Shown here: positions 43,820-47,545 of the stretch, in pieces
How the letters are laid out: the number at the start of each line of letters is the position of its first letter
Position numbering within the stretch: the stretch's first letter is position 1
Source of the DNA: Burkholderiaceae bacterium
GTDB taxonomy: Bacteria > Pseudomonadota > Gammaproteobacteria > Burkholderiales > Burkholderiaceae
Reading direction: 5' to 3'
Length of the DNA stretch: 47,545 nt
Assembly: GCA_947450605.1 (NCBI GenBank)
Contig: CANFWB010000011.1
Location: forward strand, 1 to 47,545
Made by a program: the position numbers and the translations under genes
The notes under the pieces: generated by a model
The model's input: the letters and a program-made list of their open reading frames with translations, nothing else
Database searches by the model: none
Told to the model about the DNA's origin: nothing

Positions 43820-44671
43820 TTAACCGAAACGACCGGTAATGTAATCTTCTGTTTCTTTACGCTTAGGCTTGATGAAGATTTCATCTGTCTTGCCATATTC
43901 AATCAAGCTTCCAAGATACATATAGGCAGTGTAGTCGGATACGCGAGCTGCTTGTTGCATATTGTGGGTCACGATAGCAATGGTGTACTCATGCTTGAGT
44001 TCATTGATCAACTCTTCAATTTTACCGGTTGAGATTGGATCCAATGCAGAGGTAGGCTCATCCAACAAAATCACGGAGGGCTTTACTGCAACACCACGAG
44101 CAATACACAAACGCTGTTGCTGACCGCCAGATAGGGATAAACCACTCTGATTCAGCTTATCTTTAGCTTCATTCCAAAGTGCCGCCTTATTCAAAGCCCA
44201 CTCAACGCGCTCATCCATTTCTGAACGGGAAAGTCGCTCGTATAAACGCACGCCAAAGGCAATGTTTTCATAAATAGACATAGGGAATGGCGTTGGTTTC
44301 TGAAAAACCATACCAATCCGTGAGCGCAGTAAATTGAGATCCTGTCCAGGCTCCAAGATATTCTGGCCATAGAAATTAATCTCACCTTCAGCACGTTGAC
44401 CTGGATAGAGGTCATACATGCGATTTAAGGTTCTGAGCAAAGTCGATTTACCACAACCTGATGGCCCAATAAATGCGGTTACTTTACCCTCTTCGATATC
44501 TAAATTGATATCCTTTAGACCCTGAAAAGATCCATAAAAAAAGTTCAGATTGCGTACTTCAAGAGCATTCTTGACTATTGCTGGTGTTTGTTGATTTGTA
44601 TTCATATTCATTCCGACTCCTTGACTATCAATCTGATTTAAGTCAAACATTGTTTTCATATTGCTCATCAT
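43820..44671 (-). CDS. pstB: Phosphate ABC transporter ATP-binding protein PstB
   Basis: 283 aa from the ATG at 44671, which overlaps the pstA stop. Walker [10 protein letters not shown], signature [14 protein letters not shown], Walker [14 protein letters not shown] and H-loop VTHNMQQA are present. The N-terminus is about 25 residues longer than most PstB ([13 protein letters not shown]...). A start at MNMNTNQQ is possible. The frame open further upstream lies inside pstA and is not used. Confidence 0.96.
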   Translation of the reverse strand: MMSNMKTMFDLNQIDSQGVGMNMNTNQQTPAIVKNALEVRNLNFFYGSFQGLKDINLDIEEGKVTAFIGPSGCGKSTLLRTLNRMYDLYPGQRAEGEINFYGQNILEPGQDLNLLRSRIGMVFQKPTPFPMSIYENIAFGVRLYERLSRSEMDERVEWALNKAALWNEAKDKLNQSGLSLSGGQQQRLCIARGVAVKPSVILLDEPTSALDPISTGKIEELINELKHEYTIAIVTHNMQQAARVSDYTAYMYLGSLIEYGKTDEIFIKPKRKETEDYITGRFG

Positions 44672-45534
44672 CCCTGAACCTTTTCGCGGAAGACTACACG
44701 AGCCAAGATATTTAATCCAAGCACTGCGAAGGTGATTAATAAGGCTCCTCCCCATGCAAGTTCAACCCAGTTGTCATATGGGCTCATAGCAAATTGGAAG
44801 ATCACCACCGGCAAATTAGCCATTGGAGCATTCATATTCGTAGAGAAGAACTGATTATTCAAGGCTGTAAATAGTAATGGCGCTGTTTCGCCACTAACGC
44901 GAGCTAAGGCCAGCAAAATACCAGTCATTACACCGCTTTGCGCAGCCCTCAAGGTGATCATAAAGGCCACTTTCCACTTAGGTGTACCTAAAGCATAAGC
45001 AGCCTCTCGCAAACTACCGGGAACCAGGCGCAGCATATTCTCAGTCGTACGAACAACTACTGGGATAGCAATCAATGCCAAGGCAATAGTTCCAGCCCAG
45101 CCAGAGAAATGGCGGACCTGAGCAACCACAAAGGCATACACAAACAAGCCAATCACGATGGATGGGGCTGACAGCATAATGTCGGTAACGAAGCGAGTTA
45201 CAGAAGCGATACGACTTCGGTCGCCATACTCAGAGAGATACAGGCCAGCCAATACGCCAATTGGGGTGCTAATCAGCGTACAGCAGCCGACCAACATAAG
45301 GCTACCTACAATGGCGTTAGCAAGCCCACCACCCTCGGAGCCGGGGGCTGGAGTGCTTTGAGTAAACAAGGTGATATCCAAGGCCGAAAAACCTTTAAAC
45401 ACCAGTACACTCAAAATCCAAAGTAGGAAGACCATGCCTAAGGCCATGGCACCCATGGATAAGGCTAAGCCAATTTTGTTGGCACGCTTGCGTTTTGCAA
45501 AAACACCTGGATCAATGTTTGAAATATCGTTCAT
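44668..45534 (-). CDS. pstA: Phosphate ABC transporter permease PstA
   Basis: 288 aa, six membrane helices, with the EAA loop at [18 protein letters not shown]. Starts with ATGA overlapping the pstC stop and overlaps pstB at its end, so the three genes are translationally coupled. Confidence 0.96.
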   Translation of the reverse strand: MNDISNIDPGVFAKRKRANKIGLALSMGAMALGMVFLLWILSVLVFKGFSALDITLFTQSTPAPGSEGGGLANAIVGSLMLVGCCTLISTPIGVLAGLYLSEYGDRSRIASVTRFVTDIMLSAPSIVIGLFVYAFVVAQVRHFSGWAGTIALALIAIPVVVRTTENMLRLVPGSLREAAYALGTPKWKVAFMITLRAAQSGVMTGILLALARVSGETAPLLFTALNNQFFSTNMNAPMANLPVVIFQFAMSPYDNWVELAWGGALLITFAVLGLNILARVVFREKVQG

Positions 45535-46520
45535 GTTTTTAAGCCCTGCTTCTTCTCCATGTTATTAAGCATCCATTTAGCAAATGCCAATACTACGAAG
45601 GTAATAATGAAGAGCGCCAGACCCAATGCAAATAAAGAGGAGAGATGGTTACCAGCTTCAGCCTCACCAAACTCATTTGCCAAGGTCGAGGCAATTGAGG
45701 TTCCTGGCGCAAATAAAGATGGGGATAGGCGATGTGCATTACCAATAACAAAAGTTACGGCCATTGTTTCGCCAAGCGCCCTACCTAAACCAAGCATCAC
45801 ACCACCAATTACACCAGCCTTTGTATAGGGCAGCACCACATTCTTAACAACTTCCCAGGTAGTGCAGCCGATACCATAGGCTGACTCTTTCAGCACTGGA
45901 GGAACAATCTCAAATACATCGCGCATTACAGAGGCGATAAAAGGGAGAATCATCATCGCTAAAATCAGGCCAGCACACAAAACACCGATGCCATTGAATG
46001 CGCCTGAGAACAAAATACCCAATCCAGGGACTTGCCCAAGGGTCCCAGCAAGAGCCGGTTGAATATATTCAGCAAATAGAGGGGCAAAAATAAACAGGCC
46101 AAACATACCGTAAATAATAGATGGCACAGCTGCAAGCAGCTCAACTGCAGTACCTAAGGGTCTGCGCAGAGGGCCTGGGCATAACTCTGTTAGAAATACG
46201 GCGATACCAAAGCTCAACGGAACGGCAATCAGCAAGGCAATTAAAGAGGTTATTAATGTGCCGTATATAGCAATCAAACCACCAAACTCACCATTAATAA
46301 TGTCCCACTCTTGGGTAAAGAAAAAGCCTATACCAAAAGTGCTCAAGGCGGGCCATGCATTGCTAACCAGAGAAGCCATAATGCCAAGCAAGGCAATTAA
46401 CACGGACAAAGCAAAAAATTGAGTAATGCCGTGAAAAAGGAAATCTTGAATACGCTGCAACTTAGCGATGCGAAGCGCCTGTGGCGTCGGTGCTGAGTGA
46501 GACTGGGTCGATTCAATCAT
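45531..46520 (-). CDS. pstC: Phosphate ABC transporter permease PstC
   Basis: 329 aa, six membrane helices after a polar N-terminus, PstC hallmarks [12 protein letters not shown] and [14 protein letters not shown], and the EAA loop [18 protein letters not shown]. It follows pstS across an 87-bp gap that holds two hairpins. Confidence 0.96.
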   Translation of the reverse strand: MIESTQSHSAPTPQALRIAKLQRIQDFLFHGITQFFALSVLIALLGIMASLVSNAWPALSTFGIGFFFTQEWDIINGEFGGLIAIYGTLITSLIALLIAVPLSFGIAVFLTELCPGPLRRPLGTAVELLAAVPSIIYGMFGLFIFAPLFAEYIQPALAGTLGQVPGLGILFSGAFNGIGVLCAGLILAMMILPFIASVMRDVFEIVPPVLKESAYGIGCTTWEVVKNVVLPYTKAGVIGGVMLGLGRALGETMAVTFVIGNAHRLSPSLFAPGTSIASTLANEFGEAEAGNHLSSLFALGLALFIITFVVLAFAKWMLNNMEKKQGLKT

Positions 46521-46545
46521 AAATTGTGCTTATTTAAATGATGAA

Positions 46546-46602
46546 ACAGCCCCACTTTTGGTGGAGCTGTTGTTTAGCGATGATTAAGAAAACTTAATCA
46601 TC
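46546..46602 (-). terminator. Two hairpins between pstS and pstC (attenuation or processing)
   Basis: Minus-strand order: a perfect 10-bp stem GATGATTAAG / CTTAATCATC with a TTTT loop (46602-46579), then ACAGCTCCAC / GTGGGGCTGT with a CAAAA loop and one wobble pair (46570-46546), followed by TTTCATCATTT. Such elements usually stabilise the binding-protein mRNA and reduce read-through to the permease genes. Confidence 0.65.
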
Positions 46603-46607
46603 AAACC

Positions 46608-47545
46608 TTACTTAGTAACAACCTTAGAAAATACATTCTTACGGATGAAGTCAGTTGTTGCGTCAGGCATTGGAACGTAATCCAACTCTTCAGCCATTTT
46701 CTTGCCATCCTTGAAAGCAAAATCAAAGAACTTGATGACTTCAGCAGCATTCGCTTTGTTCTCAGGATTCTTGTACAAGAGGATGAAAGAAGCGCCAGTG
46801 ATTGGCCATGATTTAGCACCTGCAGCATCAGTAATGAATGTGCCCATACCTGGAATTTTTGCCCAATCGGTGCCAGCTGCAGCAGCTGCGAATGTCAAAT
46901 CATCAGGAGCAACAAAATTACCAGCCTTATTTTTTAAGGAGATAAAAGTCATTTTGTTTTTCTTGGCGTAAGCATATTCAACGTAACCAACTGAATTCTT
47001 GACGCGAGTCACGTTTGCAGCAACACCTTCATTACCCTTGCCGCCAACAGATGAGGCAGCAGGCCATTTAACAGCAGCACCCGCACCAACAGCATCCTTC
47101 CAGAGAGTACTGGTTTTTGCTAAGTAATCAGTGAAAATTGCCGTTGTGCCAGAACCATCGGCACGGTGAACAACAGTAATGGGGCCAGAAGGAATCTTCA
47201 CGCCTGGATTCATGATGGCAATGCGCTTATCACCCCAATCAGAAATAACACCCTGGAAAATGTCAGCTAATGTTGGGCCATCTAATTTGATCTCGCCTGG
47301 CTTAACACCATCAACGTTAATCACTGGAACAACACCGCCAATAATGGCTGGGAATTGAACCATGCCATCTTTTTCTAATTCTTCAAACTTCACTGGATTA
47401 TCAGTTGCACCGAAATCAACAGTCTTCGCTTTGATTTGCTTAATACCACCTGAAGAACCAATTGACTGGTAGTTCAAGTTTGAGCCAGTTTTAGCCTTAA
47501 ATGCTTCGGCCCACTTTGCGTAAATTGGGTAAGGGAATGTTGCGC
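46608..47545 (-). CDS. pstS: Phosphate-binding protein PstS, 5' end cut by window
   Basis: The C-terminal 312 or so residues of the periplasmic high-affinity phosphate-binding protein. The frame continues past the apparent internal start to the window edge (TFPYPIYAKWAEAFKAKTG). Phosphate-contact motifs are SIGSSGGIKQ and TVDFGATDNPV, plus HRADGSGTT. The signal peptide and any Pho box lie outside. First gene of the pstSCAB-phoUBR operon. Confidence 0.96.
   Translation of the reverse strand, partial: ATFPYPIYAKWAEAFKAKTGSNLNYQSIGSSGGIKQIKAKTVDFGATDNPVKFEELEKDGMVQFPAIIGGVVPVINVDGVKPGEIKLDGPTLADIFQGVISDWGDKRIAIMNPGVKIPSGPITVVHRADGSGTTAIFTDYLAKTSTLWKDAVGAGAAVKWPAASSVGGKGNEGVAANVTRVKNSVGYVEYAYAKKNKMTFISLKNKAGNFVAPDDLTFAAAAAGTDWAKIPGMGTFITDAAGAKSWPITGASFILLYKNPENKANAAEVIKFFDFAFKDGKKMAEELDYVPMPDATTDFIRKNVFSKVVTK

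Noticed and set aside
44672..44755. Upstream extension of pstB
   Set aside because: It lies within the pstA coding region in another frame and does not resemble PstB. The start at 44671 overlaps the pstA stop as expected.

Overview
The window looks like a chromosomal segment of a low-GC betaproteobacterium of the Burkholderiaceae, most likely Polynucleobacter or a close relative. This is inferred from moderately AT-rich coding sequence, short intergenic gaps, overall protein character and betaproteobacterial neighbourhoods (relA/tRNA-Val/thrS/infC; yihY divergent from wrbA-DUF2069; a single pstSCAB-phoUBR operon). No phage, complete insertion sequence or CRISPR array is visible.

Layout. 1-6 kb (minus strand): a zinc-type CDF exporter fused in frame to an alpha/beta hydrolase, then relA, tRNA-Val, a terminator, thrS and the first codons of infC. 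6-12 kb: CoA-transferase genes scoAB, divergent ETF-ubiquinone oxidoreductase, an MFS carrier, aroC and a CBS-pair protein. 12-18.5 kb: yihY, wrbA-DUF2069, a 61-aa protein, another MFS carrier, a Lys/Ala-repeat histone-like protein followed by a PPK2 polyphosphate kinase, an EF-hand protein, two lipoproteins and a 3'-end remnant of a carboxymuconolactone decarboxylase gene. 18.5-22.2 kb: a glutamate/aspartate ABC transporter (gltIJKL order) and a tautomerase-fold protein. 22.3-23.3 kb: a doubly truncated GmrSD-type restriction gene, short repeats, tRNA-Arg and tRNA-Pro. 23.3-25.9 kb: a small His-rich membrane protein and a ZnuD-like TonB receptor.

From about 26 to 47.5 kb the window is dominated by phosphorus metabolism. 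A minus-strand operon couples a second PPK2, a CYTH/triphosphate-tunnel protein and a two-gene chromate (ChrA) transporter. Next comes a lipid cluster: a PlsC/OlsA-type acyltransferase, divergent from a PlcP-like phosphoesterase, a GT4 glycosyltransferase, diacylglycerol kinase and an OlsB-like acyltransferase. This is the gene content expected for replacing phospholipids by glycolipids and ornithine lipids under phosphate starvation. Then follow exopolyphosphatase, a GDCC zinc-ribbon protein, MgtC-family proteins, a PhoX alkaline phosphatase, a DUF2252 protein, an ArsC-type reductase and the pstSCAB-phoU-phoB-phoR operon, with pstS cut by the window edge.

Pho-box-like arrays of 7-mers resembling CTGTCAT at exact 11-bp periodicity lie in front of the PlcP gene (29624-29663) and ppx (34548-34587). 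A shorter one lies in front of phoX, and weaker ones in front of the second ppk2 and a KD-tailed small protein. The best candidates for something undescribed are the CDF-hydrolase fusion, the PPK2-CYTH-ChrA operon, and the Pho-boxed lipid-remodelling cluster embedded in a dense phosphate region.
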